Shown here: positions 20,699 through 30,900 of the stretch, piece by piece
Layout of the letters: every line of letters begins with the position of its first letter
Position numbering within the stretch: position 1 is the stretch's first letter
From: JBEKHT01 sp049511715
Lineage (GTDB): Bacteria; Chloroflexota; Anaerolineae; Anaerolineales; RBG-16-64-43
Direction: 5' to 3'
DNA length: 59,776 nt
Assembly: GCA_049511715.1 (NCBI GenBank)
Contig: JBEKXU010000018.1
Coordinates: 1 to 59,776, forward strand
Notes under the pieces: generated by a model
What the model was told of the DNA's origin: nothing
The model's database searches: none
What the model saw: the letters and a program-made list of their open reading frames with translations, nothing else
Position numbers and translations under genes: made by a program

Positions 20699-21871
20699 TC
20701 AGGGCACCAGCGTGGGGGTAATCGTCGCAAAGAACTGCAGCGCAAGCCACCCCTGGTGGCCTTGGCCGTCGCGAACCAGGATCCACTCAAGTCCCGAGGC
20801 TGACTCCGGCTCGCCGATCATCTCTACCCCAACCCCCTCTTCAACGGAGCTGACGATCTTTCCCCCTGGCTGGTCACGCAGCAGGGCCCCCTTGCCGTTC
20901 GTTCCATAAATCACTCCCACGACCGGAATGGGAGTTGGGGTCGCGGAAGGTTCGGGCGTGGGCGAAGGGGTCCGGCCAGGCGAGGGAACTGCCGTGGGCG
21001 TCGTGGTCGGACTCGGGGTAAAAGTGAGAGTTGGGGCCAGCACCAAGGGGGCGCGGGGCGTGCTCGTCGGCTGAGCCGCGACCCCCAACGGAGCTCGCGG
21101 ACCAAGCGCGACGAGGGCCAACACACAAAGATCAACACTGATGACAGCACCCAAGGCAGTGGCCCAGGCCCCAAGCGATTCTGGAGTCGGCCGAATTCCC
21201 AGAAGAAGGAACATCATCTGGCCGCCCACGATTGCGAGGAAAAGGCTCGCGAGGGCACAGAGGACCGGGGTCAGGGAAGCGCTCAGGCCCGTCGTCGCCC
21301 AATCCCATCCTGCGGCCATGATCGGGATCAGCACTAAGTAGGCCAGAGCGGCGCTGGGCAGACGAGCTCCTCCAGGTTCCCTGGCCAATCGGTTGGCCAT
21401 CCAAACGGATCCGACTAATACGACCGCCAGATCGGCCCAGGTCAATCCCGGACTTTCGGCCAAAAGGACCCCCGCGCGAGGGAAGACCAGCCGGCAGGCC
21501 ATCCCCAGCAAGGCAGCCAGAAGGAACGCGAGCGCGGCCCCAAGGACAACCCCCAGCAGGTTGCGGCCAACGTAGCGGGGCAAAGCGGCCGCCAGACCCA
21601 GGCTAATCCCCCCGAGCGGGGCAAGCAGAGGAGCAACCAGAGCCGCTGCAAGCAGCAAGGTGGTGGAGTGCAGGCCGAACCCGACGCAGGCCAGGAGGGT
21701 AGCCAGCAGGATGAAAAGGAAGAAGTCGAAAGTGGGGAGGACCCGATCGGTGAGGGAATCAACCAGCGCGCGTTTCTCCCCCTCCTCGAGAGCGAGGGGC
21801 CACCCCCGGGCTCTCTTCCGGCGTCGCGGCCGTTCCTCCTCGGGAGAAGAGATGGGCATCAAAGGAGTCAT
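20699..21871 (-). CDS. DUF389-type membrane protein with C-terminal SH3 domain
   Basis: 390 residues. A basic N-terminus (RPRRRKRARG) precedes about seven membrane segments that include LLLAAALVAPLLAPLGGISLGLA, the pattern of DUF389 proteins. A Thr/Pro-rich linker (about 275-320) leads to a bacterial SH3-like domain (GALLRDQPGGKIVSSVEEG...GWLALQFF) at the C-terminus. DUF389 proteins are not normally fused to SH3, so the domain is probably exported and may bind cell-wall or surface polymer. The ATG follows the HAD gene by 9 bases, with GAGG inside that gene's end. Confidence 0.75.
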   Translation of the reverse strand: MTPLMPISSPEEERPRRRKRARGWPLALEEGEKRALVDSLTDRVLPTFDFFLFILLATLLACVGFGLHSTTLLLAAALVAPLLAPLGGISLGLAAALPRYVGRNLLGVVLGAALAFLLAALLGMACRLVFPRAGVLLAESPGLTWADLAVVLVGSVWMANRLAREPGGARLPSAALAYLVLIPIMAAGWDWATTGLSASLTPVLCALASLFLAIVGGQMMFLLLGIRPTPESLGAWATALGAVISVDLCVLALVALGPRAPLGVAAQPTSTPRAPLVLAPTLTFTPSPTTTPTAVPSPGRTPSPTPEPSATPTPIPVVGVIYGTNGKGALLRDQPGGKIVSSVEEGVGVEMIGEPESASGLEWILVRDGQGHQGWLALQFFATITPTLVP

Positions 21872-21880
21872 CACAAAGCC

Positions 21881-22354
21881 TCACCGTCGTAATGCGGACA
21901 CAAGGCGATCCGGGTTCTCGAGCAGGTCCAAGGCGACATAGATGTCCGGAACAAGGAGGTCAGCGGCCTCCAGGCTTTGCCGAGCGAGTCCCTCGGGAGA
22001 CAGGATAGCAATCCCCAGGCCCGCCTCTCGCAGCATTCCGGCGTCATTCGCCCCCTGGCCAATGGCGACCACTCGCTCCGCGCCCAGGCGGCCTACGTAG
22101 TCCGCCTTTTGTTCGGCCTCGTCACCAGGGTTCAGCCGGGTCGAGCGCAAATTGAGGGCCTTGTCGATAACCTCCTGCCGTCGGTAGGTGTCGTCACTGA
22201 TCAAGTGGATCGTCAGGCGATCCCGCAAGGCCGTCAGCGGACGGGAGATCCGGTCCAGCAGGACACCATCCATCGCCAGTGTGCCGTTCACATCGAGCAC
22301 TAGATGCTGCAACCTCAACCGACCTCGGCCGGGGATGTCCAGCTCAATGGTCAA
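21881..22354 (-). CDS. HAD-family phosphatase, soluble P-type ATPase-like
   Basis: 157 residues. Motif I is LVLDVNGTL, with Asn in place of the usual second Asp; motif III/IV is VVAIGQGANDAGMLREAGLGIAI. This matches the small soluble P-type ATPase-like HAD group, whose physiological substrate is not settled. The TTG start has GGGAGGAG seven bases upstream; the frame extends further but without a site. It is divergent from the neighbouring small membrane protein and co-directional with the DUF389 gene. Confidence 0.8.
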   Translation of the reverse strand: MTIELDIPGRGRLRLQHLVLDVNGTLAMDGVLLDRISRPLTALRDRLTIHLISDDTYRRQEVIDKALNLRSTRLNPGDEAEQKADYVGRLGAERVVAIGQGANDAGMLREAGLGIAILSPEGLARQSLEAADLLVPDIYVALDLLENPDRLVSALRR

Positions 22355-22408
22355 GGCTTTCTCCTCCCGCAGAGGATTATAGCCCAGAGATCGTGCCTCT
22401 CCATAGGG

Positions 22409-22414
22409 TATAAT
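22409..22414 (+). promoter_or_regulatory. -10 box giving a probably leaderless transcript
   Basis: GGTATAAT ends six bases before the GTG at 22421, so transcription would begin at or within a base or two of the start codon. There is no Shine-Dalgarno sequence. Confidence 0.55.
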
Positions 22415-22420
22415 CAAACT

Positions 22421-22840
22421 GTGGACCAAACCCCTGCGAACTCCATCCCTCGGCAATCGAACCACATCCGGCTTTGGACGGCTGTGGCAGTCGTCTGCGC
22501 CCTCTTGATCCTGGCTGCGCTTGCAGTGGGCCTGTACTTCCTGGGGCAGAACGAGGCGGCCACCCGGAATATCCGAGACATCCTGCTCATTGTTCTCTCC
22601 CTGGAATTCATGGTGCTCGGGATTGCGTTGATTGTGCTGCTGGTCCAGATCGCACGACTGACTCTGCTGCTCCAGGCAGAAATCAAGCCACTTCTCAAGA
22701 ATGCGAACGAGGCCGTCAACAGCCTGAGGGGAACTACACTCTTCTTGAGCGAGAACTTGGTTGAGCCCGTGATCCGGCTGAATAGCTCCTTGGCGGGGAT
22801 TCGGCGGCTGCTAGAAGTTTTTCGCCTCTTCGGCGGATAA
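22421..22840 (+). CDS. Small membrane protein with coiled C-terminus
   Basis: 139 residues from the GTG. Two membrane segments (about 15-40 and 52-78) are followed by a helical stretch with TLLLQAEIKPLLKNANEAVNSLRGTTLFLSENLVEPV. That resembles DUF948-like or methyl-accepting-type coiled segments found beside YtxH proteins. The start is set by the -10 box immediately upstream. The ytxH-like gene follows 78 bases later on the same strand. Confidence 0.75.
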   Translation: MDQTPANSIPRQSNHIRLWTAVAVVCALLILAALAVGLYFLGQNEAATRNIRDILLIVLSLEFMVLGIALIVLLVQIARLTLLLQAEIKPLLKNANEAVNSLRGTTLFLSENLVEPVIRLNSSLAGIRRLLEVFRLFGG

Positions 22841-22847
22841 GGCCAGT

Positions 22848-22865
22848 CGCCCGGATGCCCGGGCG
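22848..22865 (+). terminator. Short GC hairpin after the small membrane protein gene
   Basis: CGCCCGG (22848-22854) pairs with CCGGGCG (22859-22865) around a 4-base loop, starting 7 bases after the stop. There is no T run. It could attenuate or protect the message before the ytxH-like gene. Confidence 0.35.
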
Positions 22866-22918
22866 CTTGGGAAGAGAACGTGTGAAATCATCGCAGAATC
22901 AGAGGAAAGGAGCGGACC

Positions 22919-23251
22919 ATGGCAGACCGGGACGGAGATCTGGGGGCTTTCCTGGGTGGCTTTCTGGTGGGAGGCCTCATTGGGGCCGCCGTTGCGCTCT
23001 TGTTGGCCCCTCAGAGCGGTGAGGAAACCCGAGCGATGATGCTCCAGGGGGGGATTGAGCTAAAGCAACGGGCAGGGCAGGCCGCGACCGACCTGCGGGC
23101 CCGAGCCGAGGCGGGCGCCGAGCAGCTTCGCGGACGGGCCCAGGAGGTGGCCGAGGAAGGCAAGACGCGTGTCAATGACGCCGTAGATGCGGCGCGCCAA
23201 GCGGCCCGACGCAAACGGGCTGGCTTGGAGGGAGAAAACCCGAACACCTAA
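22919..23251 (+). CDS. YtxH-like protein
   Basis: 110 residues. A glycine-rich membrane segment (GAFLGGFLVGGLIGAAVALLLAPQSGEETR) is followed by an Ala-rich charged amphipathic helix, the layout of YtxH and general-stress-type small proteins. GGAAAGGAG precedes the ATG. It probably belongs with the preceding membrane protein, as YtxH and DUF948-type genes are commonly paired. The molecular role is not known. Confidence 0.8.
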   Translation: MADRDGDLGAFLGGFLVGGLIGAAVALLLAPQSGEETRAMMLQGGIELKQRAGQAATDLRARAEAGAEQLRGRAQEVAEEGKTRVNDAVDAARQAARRKRAGLEGENPNT

Positions 23252-23751
23252 GCTCTCCTGACTGGACCTCGAAGTCCTGAAGGGGTAAGCGACCCTTTCT
23301 GGCCTGGCGGGCAGGCCACCCGGACTGTCCAGCATGGCGAAGGGACTTCGCTAGGGTCAGTGCCCCGTAAGAGGGCGATGCGCTTTCAGGAGGGCGTTCT
23401 CTTTCCGGGTTCCATGGTCCAGCAGGGCCACGGGTGTCAGCGGGGTGGAGACCTCTGCGACAATGCAAAAAGAGTCTTCCCCCGCTTTCTTGTTAACGCG
23501 CGAAGGTGGTGAAAGTCCTGAGGCTTCGGTGACTCTTCGGACCTTCGCTTTTGTCTCTGGCAGGGCCGAGCCGTTTCCACGAGAGATTTGCCCCGGCGCG
23601 TCAGTTCCGGCGGCCGACGCGTGGCAGAGCCGACGGCGCAAGGGCGATCGCCTGCTCCCGCTGCGCGGAAGGACCGAGGGAAAGCGGAACCGCCAAGGAT
23701 CGAGGGGCTTCGGGTCTGGTCCGAATCTGCGTTCCGAGCTACTTTCTAAGG
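23252..23751. other. Intergenic region before the phosphohexomutase gene
   Basis: No convincing gene in about 500 bases. A hairpin GGCCTG/CAGGCC at 23301-23317 may end the ytxH-like transcript. The remainder shows no tRNA or known RNA pattern that I recognise. Confidence 0.4.
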
Positions 23752-23799
23752 TATAATCGCTTCAACCCAATGGCCAGGGTCGGATTCACACCTGGCCAT
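23752..23799 (+). promoter_or_regulatory. -10 box and leader hairpin of the phosphohexomutase operon
   Basis: GGTATAAT (TATAAT 23752-23757) is followed 13 bases later by a perfect 9-base inverted repeat, ATGGCCAGG (23770-23778) and CCTGGCCAT (23791-23799), with a 12-base loop. The repeat would lie at the 5' end of the mRNA, about 22 bases before the start codon. Confidence 0.5.
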
Positions 23800-23821
23800 C
23801 TTTGTGGTGGGGACCGGGACA

Positions 23822-25255
23822 ATGGCCGAAGCAAGAATTCACTTCGGAACGGACGGATGGCGGGGGGCGATCGCGGAGGACTACACCTTCGCGAGCGTGC
23901 GACGCTGCACCCAGGGATTCGCATCCTTCCTATTGAAGAGAGGCTACGCAGGAAAGCGGGTCGTTGTCGGCTACGATCGGCGCTTCGATTCGGAGCACTT
24001 TGCCGCCTGCGCCGCCGAGGTGCTCGCGGCGAACGGCTTGAATGTCCTCCTGACCCAAACTGCGACACCCACCCCGGCCATCGCATACGCCGTGGTTCAT
24101 TCCCAAGCGGCCGGAGCGGTGAACATAACCGCCTCGCACAACCCCGCCAGCGACAATGGCTTCAAAGTGCGGGACGAACACGGAGGCGCCATTGACCCCG
24201 CCGGACTAAAGGAAATCGAGTCCTCCATACCGACGGAGGACGAAGGGGTACAAAGAATTTCCCTGGAGCTTGCGTTCAAAGATGGGAGTGTGGAGCTCTT
24301 GGACGCGGCCCCGGCCTACACGGAGCAATTGAACCGCATGGTAGACCTGGGGCGAATTCGGACCGCCGGCTTGAAGGTCGTCTTTGATCCTATGTGGGGA
24401 AACGGTGCCGGCTGGTTGCCGATGCTCTTGGCCGGAGGGGCAACGCAGGTCGTCCAGATCCACGGAGAGCGAAATCCAATCTTCCCCGAGATGGAGAGGC
24501 CTGAGCCCATTCGACCCAACATTGACGTGGGGTTACGGCGCGTACGAGAAGAGAAAGCCGACGCCTTGCTGGTCACCGATGGAGACGCGGATCGAGTGGG
24601 GTTCGGAGATGAAAACGGGGAGTTTATCAACCAGTTGCAGGTCTACGGACTTCTGGCGCTGTATCTTCTTGAGGTTCGAGGATTACGCGGACCGATTGTA
24701 AAGACCCTCTCGACAACCTCCATGCTTGAGAAACTGGGGGCTCGCTACGGTGTTCCCGTTTACCAAACGGGGGTCGGCTTCAAGTACGTCGCTCCCAAAA
24801 TGCTGGAGACCGATGCCCTGATCGGAGGCGAGGAATCCGGCGGATTTGCTTTTCGAGGGCATGTCCCCGAGCGCGACGGCCTCCTAGCGGGTTTGTTCCT
24901 GCTCGACATGATGGTTTCTCTAGGCAAGAAGCCCTCCGAACTGGTTTCGGCGCTCTATGAGAAGGTGGGCGGCGCCTACTACTACGAGCGGGTCGATTGG
25001 CCGCTGAATCAGGCCATTCGGGACGAGGTTGTCAAGAAGGTTGCCTCCGCAAACCCGACGACCTTGGCGGGTTTGCGGGTTCTGGATCGTCTCACCTTTG
25101 ACGGATTTAAGTACCTGCTGGAGGATGGAGGCTGGCTACTGGTCCGCTTCTCGGGGACCGAACCCATCGTGCGTGTGTACTGCGAGACCATGCGCCAGGA
25201 GAAAGTGCAAAGACTCTTGGAAGAAGGAACGCGGCTTGTCGGCCTCGAACCCTGA
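23822..25255 (+). CDS. Phosphoglucomutase/phosphomannomutase family protein
   Basis: Interconverts hexose 1- and 6-phosphates. All four family signatures are present: the phosphoserine loop TASHNPASDNGFKV (near residue 109), the metal loop DGDADRVG (near 257), the sugar-binding GGEESGG (near 336) and the phosphate-binding RFSGTEPIVRVYCE near the C-terminus. It has 477 residues. The sugar specificity (glucose, mannose or glucosamine) cannot be fixed from motifs. With the glycogen operon 6 kb away, glucose 1-phosphate supply is a natural guess. It overlaps the tatD gene by 20 bases. Confidence 0.93.
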   Translation: MAEARIHFGTDGWRGAIAEDYTFASVRRCTQGFASFLLKRGYAGKRVVVGYDRRFDSEHFAACAAEVLAANGLNVLLTQTATPTPAIAYAVVHSQAAGAVNITASHNPASDNGFKVRDEHGGAIDPAGLKEIESSIPTEDEGVQRISLELAFKDGSVELLDAAPAYTEQLNRMVDLGRIRTAGLKVVFDPMWGNGAGWLPMLLAGGATQVVQIHGERNPIFPEMERPEPIRPNIDVGLRRVREEKADALLVTDGDADRVGFGDENGEFINQLQVYGLLALYLLEVRGLRGPIVKTLSTTSMLEKLGARYGVPVYQTGVGFKYVAPKMLETDALIGGEESGGFAFRGHVPERDGLLAGLFLLDMMVSLGKKPSELVSALYEKVGGAYYYERVDWPLNQAIRDEVVKKVASANPTTLAGLRVLDRLTFDGFKYLLEDGGWLLVRFSGTEPIVRVYCETMRQEKVQRLLEEGTRLVGLEP

Positions 25256-26102
25256 GGTTGGCGCCCAGGCGAAAGAAAGTGAGCCGCCTGCTAAGGTTTC
25301 GCTTGGCCTGACGGATACACACTGTCATCTCAATTTAGCGGCCTTTGGCCGGGATCTGGAGCAGGTTCTCCTGCGGGCCCGTCGGAGCGGCGTCGTGCGC
25401 ATGATGGTCCCGGGGGTGGACTTGGCTTCCAGTCAGGCAGCGGTCGAGCTGGCCGCCAGGGTGCAGGAGGTTTTTGCCGCGGTCGGCATTCATCCGCACT
25501 CCGCTTCGGAATTCAATTCGGCCGCGCTGACTCGCTTGCGCGAACTGGCACGCTCCCGGAAGGTGGCCGCCGTGGGAGAAATCGGGCTGGACTACAGCCG
25601 CGACCTGCCCGGCCCGGAGGTTCAGAGGAGATCCTTTCAGGAACAGCTGGGTTTGGCGGCGGCCCTGGATTTGCCGATCATTGTTCACATGCGCGACTCG
25701 GTGGAAGAGACTCTTCTCGTCCTTGAGGAATGGGCCGAGTCGCGGCACGCGACCTCGGTTCGAGGCGTTTTCCACGCCTATGGGGGCAGCCAGGAGGCAG
25801 CCGACTTCGCGGAGCAATGGGGGGTGTTTGTAGGGATCGGCGGAATCTTCACCTATCCCAAAGCCGACGGCCTACGAGACAGAATCAGGAGGGGTTGGCC
25901 GCAGGGGGGATCTTCTTTGGAAAAGGTCTTGCTGGAGACGGATGCCCCCTATCTTCCGCCGCAGGGGCACCGGGGCGAGAGAAACGAGCCAGCGCTGGTG
26001 GCTCGTGTGGCCGACCAGATCGGCCAAGAACTAGGGCTGCCGACGGATGGGATCGCCGAGATCACACGAAGGAACGCACAGCGACTGTTTAACTGGGAGT
26101 AG
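25236..26102 (+). CDS. tatD: TatD-family metal-dependent hydrolase (deoxyribonuclease)
   Basis: 288 residues. Metal ligands typical of the family are seen: TDTHCHLN, GEIGLDY, VHMRDS, FHAYGG and LETDAPYLPP. TatD proteins act as 3'-5' exonucleases or related hydrolases. The TTG start at 25236 has AAGGA seven bases upstream and lies inside the end of the mutase gene; no other in-frame start fits better. About 29 residues precede the first motif, longer than usual. It is followed directly by the polyprenyl synthase gene. Confidence 0.88.
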   Translation: MSASNPEVGAQAKESEPPAKVSLGLTDTHCHLNLAAFGRDLEQVLLRARRSGVVRMMVPGVDLASSQAAVELAARVQEVFAAVGIHPHSASEFNSAALTRLRELARSRKVAAVGEIGLDYSRDLPGPEVQRRSFQEQLGLAAALDLPIIVHMRDSVEETLLVLEEWAESRHATSVRGVFHAYGGSQEAADFAEQWGVFVGIGGIFTYPKADGLRDRIRRGWPQGGSSLEKVLLETDAPYLPPQGHRGERNEPALVARVADQIGQELGLPTDGIAEITRRNAQRLFNWE

Positions 26103-27071
26103 GTGTTGACTGAGGCCAGTTTTTTCTCTTGCGTACGAGAGGAGCTGCCGGAGGTGGAGGCCCGCATGCTCGCCTTCAGGCGTCCCGGCGACCAGATCTT
26201 GCAGAGCGCTCTGGAGAACCTGCTTCGGGCGGGCGGAAAACGCATTCGCCCCACCGTTGCACTACTGACGGGTCAGATGCTGGGAGCCCCGCGCGATAGC
26301 CTGCTAAGCTTCGCCGCCGGAATCGAGATGCTCCATACAGCCACCCTGGTCCATGATGACCTGATTGACGGGGCAACGCTGCGCCGGGGCTCGCCTACTT
26401 TGAATTCGCGGTGGTCCACCGAGGCCACGGTGCTGGCCGGCGATTACATTTTCGCCTGCGCAGCCCACCTAGCATCGCAGACCGATTCGCTGGAGGTCAT
26501 GCAGGAGTTCGCACGCACTCTCATTACGATCATCAGTGGTGAACTCGGCCAGATGTTCGAGCGGTCCACTCTCATTTCCAACGAGGATTACGAACGGCGC
26601 ATCTACGCCAAAACCGCTGCTCTCTTCGAGCTGGCCTCCTGCGGAGGGGCGCTCCTCTGCAAGGAGCGGCCTGAAGTGGTCCAGGCTCTTGGGCGCTATG
26701 GCCGATGCCTGGGAATGGCCTTTCAGATCGTTGATGACGTAATGGATTTCACCGGCCAAACCGTTCAGATCGGCAAGCCTGTGGGGAGTGACCTTCGGCA
26801 GGGCCTAATCACCTTGCCGGCGCTGTACTACCAGAAACGCCATCCCGAGGACGGCCGTTTCGCGACCTTGATGGACTCCAACCCGCTTTCCGGAACTGAT
26901 GCGGACCAGCTCGTCGAAACGATTGGCCGCTCCGACGCCATTCAAGAATCCTTGGCCCAGGCGCGTCGTTACGTTTCGGAGGCCAAGCAATTGCTTGAGA
27001 GTCTGCCCGAGAACCGGTACCGACAGGCTCTGCTGGAACTGACGGATTATGTGGTCAGCCGTGAGCTCTGA
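26103..27071 (+). CDS. Long-chain polyprenyl diphosphate synthase
   Basis: Trans-isoprenyl diphosphate synthase of 322 residues making an all-trans prenyl chain, probably for menaquinone. First Asp-rich motif VHDDLIDGATLRRG (near residue 84) and second FQIVDDVMDFTG (near 211). The sequence MLHTATLVHDD before the first motif lacks the bulky residues that stop elongation at C15-C20, so a long-chain product (about C35-C50) is inferred. The GTG start abuts the tatD stop; a TTG directly follows it. Confidence 0.92.
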   Translation: MLTEASFFSCVREELPEVEARMLAFRRPGDQILQSALENLLRAGGKRIRPTVALLTGQMLGAPRDSLLSFAAGIEMLHTATLVHDDLIDGATLRRGSPTLNSRWSTEATVLAGDYIFACAAHLASQTDSLEVMQEFARTLITIISGELGQMFERSTLISNEDYERRIYAKTAALFELASCGGALLCKERPEVVQALGRYGRCLGMAFQIVDDVMDFTGQTVQIGKPVGSDLRQGLITLPALYYQKRHPEDGRFATLMDSNPLSGTDADQLVETIGRSDAIQESLAQARRYVSEAKQLLESLPENRYRQALLELTDYVVSREL

Positions 27072-27145
27072 GTGCCTTGTCCGGCTTTGAGTGGCCTCCC
27101 AGCCAGCAGAATCCCCTGGGGCTGGGCGTCAGTGGGAGGAAACCC

Positions 27146-27478
27146 ATGGATCTCCTGATCAAAGAATACAAGAGGGTTGCGGCTGTGCAACCGAAAGGGC
27201 GGCTGGACTCCAATACGGCCCCCGAATTGGAGGCGGCGTTGACCAAACTCCAAATCGACGGCCGAACTCACATCGTTCTCGATCTGTCCGAGATCGAATT
27301 CCTGTCCTCAGCGGGCCTGCGGGTTATGGTGTCGACCATGAAGAACCTGCGCAAGACCGGCGGCGAATTGGCCGTTGCTTCTCCCAATTCGCGGGCGCGA
27401 GAGGTCCTCCGGCTTGCCGGGCTAGACAGCGTGTTCTCGGTCTACGAGACCCGCGAGGCGGCAATCGCCAGCGTCTGA
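27146..27478 (+). CDS. STAS-domain anti-sigma factor antagonist
   Basis: 110 residues, a single STAS domain of the SpoIIAA/RsbV type. The phosphorylatable serine is in EFLSSAGLRVM, Ser55 by analogy. GGGAGGAAACCC precedes the ATG, which sets the start; the frame is open 23 codons further. It is the first gene of a partner-switching set with the kinase and phosphatase genes directly downstream: unphosphorylated antagonist captures the kinase, and the phosphatase recharges it. Confidence 0.92.
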   Translation: MDLLIKEYKRVAAVQPKGRLDSNTAPELEAALTKLQIDGRTHIVLDLSEIEFLSSAGLRVMVSTMKNLRKTGGELAVASPNSRAREVLRLAGLDSVFSVYETREAAIASV

Positions 27479-27503
27479 AAGTCATTCCCAACTCTTCCTC
27501 TCT

Positions 27504-27944
27504 ATGGCCACACCCGCCCGCCGCTTTCAAATGGTCGCACGCTTGGACCAATTGGAGCCCTTGCGGCGATTGGTTCGTGAGAACGCCCAAGCTCTGGGCT
27601 TCTCCGAACCGCAGGCCTTCGCCTGCGAATTGGCCGCGGACGAGGCCTTCACAAACATTGTCCAGCATGGCTACGGCGGCGAGAGTGATTCCCCTGTCGT
27701 GGTGCGCTTTCGACCCGGCCGCGACCGGCTTCTGATCTCTTTCGTCGATCTGGGCCGCGCCTGGGATCCTCATCCGCTGCCCTCCCCTCAACGGGGCTCT
27801 TCTGCTGACCAGCTCGACGTGGGCGGATTGGGGCGACTGATTATTGAGCGCTCTATGGACCTCGTCGTATACCGGCGCCGCGGATCCCACAATTACCTGA
27901 TGCTCTGCAAATTCAAGAATCCGGTCGGGGCAGCCAGGTCCTGA
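27504..27944 (+). CDS. RsbW/SpoIIAB-like anti-sigma factor serine kinase
   Basis: 146 residues, GHKL (HATPase_c) fold. N-box ELAADEAFTNIVQHGYGG, a D-box-like VDLGRAWDP and the G-box region GGLGRLIIERSMD are visible. Expected to phosphorylate the STAS antagonist next door and to bind a sigma factor or another target. No sigma factor gene is in this cluster, so the output is unknown. No Shine-Dalgarno site is visible before the ATG. It ends 3 bases before the phosphatase gene. Confidence 0.9.
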   Translation: MATPARRFQMVARLDQLEPLRRLVRENAQALGFSEPQAFACELAADEAFTNIVQHGYGGESDSPVVVRFRPGRDRLLISFVDLGRAWDPHPLPSPQRGSSADQLDVGGLGRLIIERSMDLVVYRRRGSHNYLMLCKFKNPVGAARS

Positions 27945-27947
27945 GCC

Positions 27948-30900
27948 ATGGATCCGCAAGTGATCTGGGTGCTCGTCGCGATCGGGCTGAGCGTCCTGGC
28001 GATCCTGGCCGTACAGCGCTACCGTTCGCGCCGGGAACTCGTGAGCCGGGTTCGAGAGCTGACCGCACTCGCTGAAGCGGGACGCGGCATTTTGACCAGC
28101 CCTCTCGATATCGATCGCCTCGGCGAGCGAATCTTCCAGGAAGCCTCACGAATCATCGACACCAGGACTTTCCAACTGGGGCTGTACGAGGCAGGCGAGT
28201 ACCACATTCTCTATTGGACCCGGGAGGGCGAACGGATCCCGAACCGCCGCCTCGCCTTGGCCGACCCGGGCGGAGACTTCCTGCTCTGGCTGCGCGAGAG
28301 GCGACAGCCATTCTTGGTGACGGATTTCCAGGCGCAGGCGGACCAGCTACCGGCTGGATCTCGGGATCTGGATGCTCCGCCTCTTCGCTGCGGAATATTC
28401 GTTCCGCTGATCGCCCATGAGGAGGTAATCGGGGCGCTCTCCATTCAGAGCCCTCGGCCCCGCTCCTTCGGGGAGAGCCATCTCCGGCTGCTGACCATCC
28501 TGGCCAACTCCGCCGCCGCCTCATTATCCAATGCGAGACTCCTGGATCAGGCCCTGCGCCGTGCACGCTACCAGGAGTTGCTTGGAGAGGTCTCTCATCA
28601 GATCCGCGCGATTCAGCCTCTGCCCGACCTGTACCGCCAGGTGGTTACCCAAGTGAAGAGAGCTTTCGGCTTCGAGGGGGTCTCCGTTTATGAACTGCAG
28701 GGTTCCGGCGCTTCGCCCCAGGCTCAGACCGGCGCGACTTCCGAGCCCCTCGAGAGCGCACCGCCGCGGCGGTCCGGGGGCACCTTGGTCTTGCAAGCCA
28801 CCTCCTCCACATCTCCCGGATCCGCTGACCCGATTCCCTTGGGTGAAAGCCCTGTGGGACTTGCCGCCCTACGCATCCAGCCGGTGATCCTTCGGCGCGG
28901 GGAGCCGGGCAGTGAGCACTTTCCGGCCCAGGTGGATGCGGTCCTGGCCGTTCCACTGCCCATTGAAAACGACGTCGTTGGGGTTCTGGAGATCCGATCC
29001 TCCAAGTGCGATGAGTTCGAACCCGACTTTGTCGAAGCGGCCGAGCTGTTGGCGGGCCATCTGGCGATCGCCGTCCTGGAGACGCGGACGTACGAAATCG
29101 AGCGCCGGCGATCCAAGCAACTTGAGGCCGTCGCCGAGGCCTCGCGGGTGGCCACCTCCATCCTTGACTCCGATCAGCTCTTTGCACAGGTTCTATCCCT
29201 CACCTCCACCAGACTCGGCCAGGGGCGCGTTCGGCTGTTCCTGCGCCAAGGAGAGCGAGTCGTCCTTCGCTCAGGACCGTCCCAGACGTCCCGGCCCTCC
29301 TATGCGCTCGAGGGGCCAGGGTTGATCGCCTTTGTCGCTCGAACCGGACAACCTGTGCTCGTCCCCGACGTGCAAAAGGACGAACGTTACATTCCGGCGC
29401 CCGGTTGGGAGGACACCCTCTCGGAAATGGCCGTGCCACTTGTTTTTGGAGACCACGTGCTCGGGGTACTCGATCTCCAATCGACGAGAACCGCGGCCTT
29501 TGCGGCGAAGGATCTCCAGATGGTGGAGGCCTTTGCGGCCATGCTCGCCGTGGCTACGCGCAACGCCCAACTCTTCTCCCGTGAGCGGGATGCGGCGTGG
29601 CTTTCTGCCTCCTTGCTACGCGTCGCAGAAACGGCTGCCCGCCCCAGTGACCCAGACGAATCGCTGCTGGCGATCGTGCGACTGATTCCGGGCCTGGTCC
29701 AGCGCTCCCAGGCTCTCCTGTGGCGGCCTCTGCGAGAATCGGAGGTGCTCTTTCCACAGGCTTCAGAAGGCTTGAACCCTGCCGAAGCTGAGGCGTTCCG
29801 GCGTGCGCGCCCGGGCCTGTCGGCCTTTTGCCCTGCCGACCTTCTGGGCGCCGATGAGGCGGCTTGGCCCGGCGAGTGGACCTGCCCCTCGCCCTCAGAA
29901 ACCGATGGCTTCTTCCATCATTCTCCCGTTCAGGTGCTCCCGCTGCGCTATGCGGGGCGTTTGCTCGGCCTTCTCACGATTCCTGCTCCGGCGGCATCGG
30001 GAGAAGCGCTTCCTCAGAGGGAGTCTCGTGAACGCAGTTTCCTGCTCGGGCTCGTTCATCAGCTGGCCATGGTCCTCGAGGCCAAGCGCCTGAATGTCGA
30101 GCTGGAGGCCGCTCGGCGGCTCGAGCAAGAGATGGAGGTTGCCCGCGAGATCCAGGTTTCTTTCTTACCCAAGGAGCTACCGCAAGTCGAGGGCTGGCAG
30201 ATGAGCGCCAGTTGGAGGTCCGCCCGGGAGGTGGGAGGGGATTTCTATGATTTCTTTCCTCTTCCGCCGTCTGCAGAAAAAGGAGGGGGGTCTCAACCCC
30301 GCTGGGGGGTGGTGATCGCAGATGTCGCCGATAAGGGAGTCCCGGCCGCACTCTTCATGGCTCTGTCCCGCACGCTCTTCCGCGCGGCGGCCATCAGCCG
30401 GGTTGACCCGGCCACCACTCTCGCGCGAGTCAATGACCTGCTGTTCACGGACGCCAGCGCTGAGCTCTTTGTCACTGCTTTTTACGCGGTCTGGGAGCCG
30501 GACAGCGGGCGCTTCACCTATGCCAACGCGGGTCACAATCCTCCCCTGGTTGTTCCCGTAGGAGGTCATCCCCGCTGGCTCTTGGAGCACGGGGTCGCCC
30601 TGGGAGTCATCGAGGGGAGCGCCTACCGCACTCGCAGCCTTCACCTGCGGCCTGGGGAGACTCTTGTTCTGTACACCGACGGGCTCTTAGATGCGGAGAA
30701 TCCGGATCATCAGCCATTTGGCTCCAGCCGCCTTGAATGGTGCGTCCTCGAATCCCGCAATCTGTCCGCGGAGGAGATTTCGGACTCCATCACCCGAGCT
30801 CTGGCTGCCCACTTGCTAACGGAGGAACCCTTCGATGACATGACTTGGGTTGTCTTCCGCCGGCGGCCTCTGGAACCACCCGTCAAGGGCGAGAGGCCCG

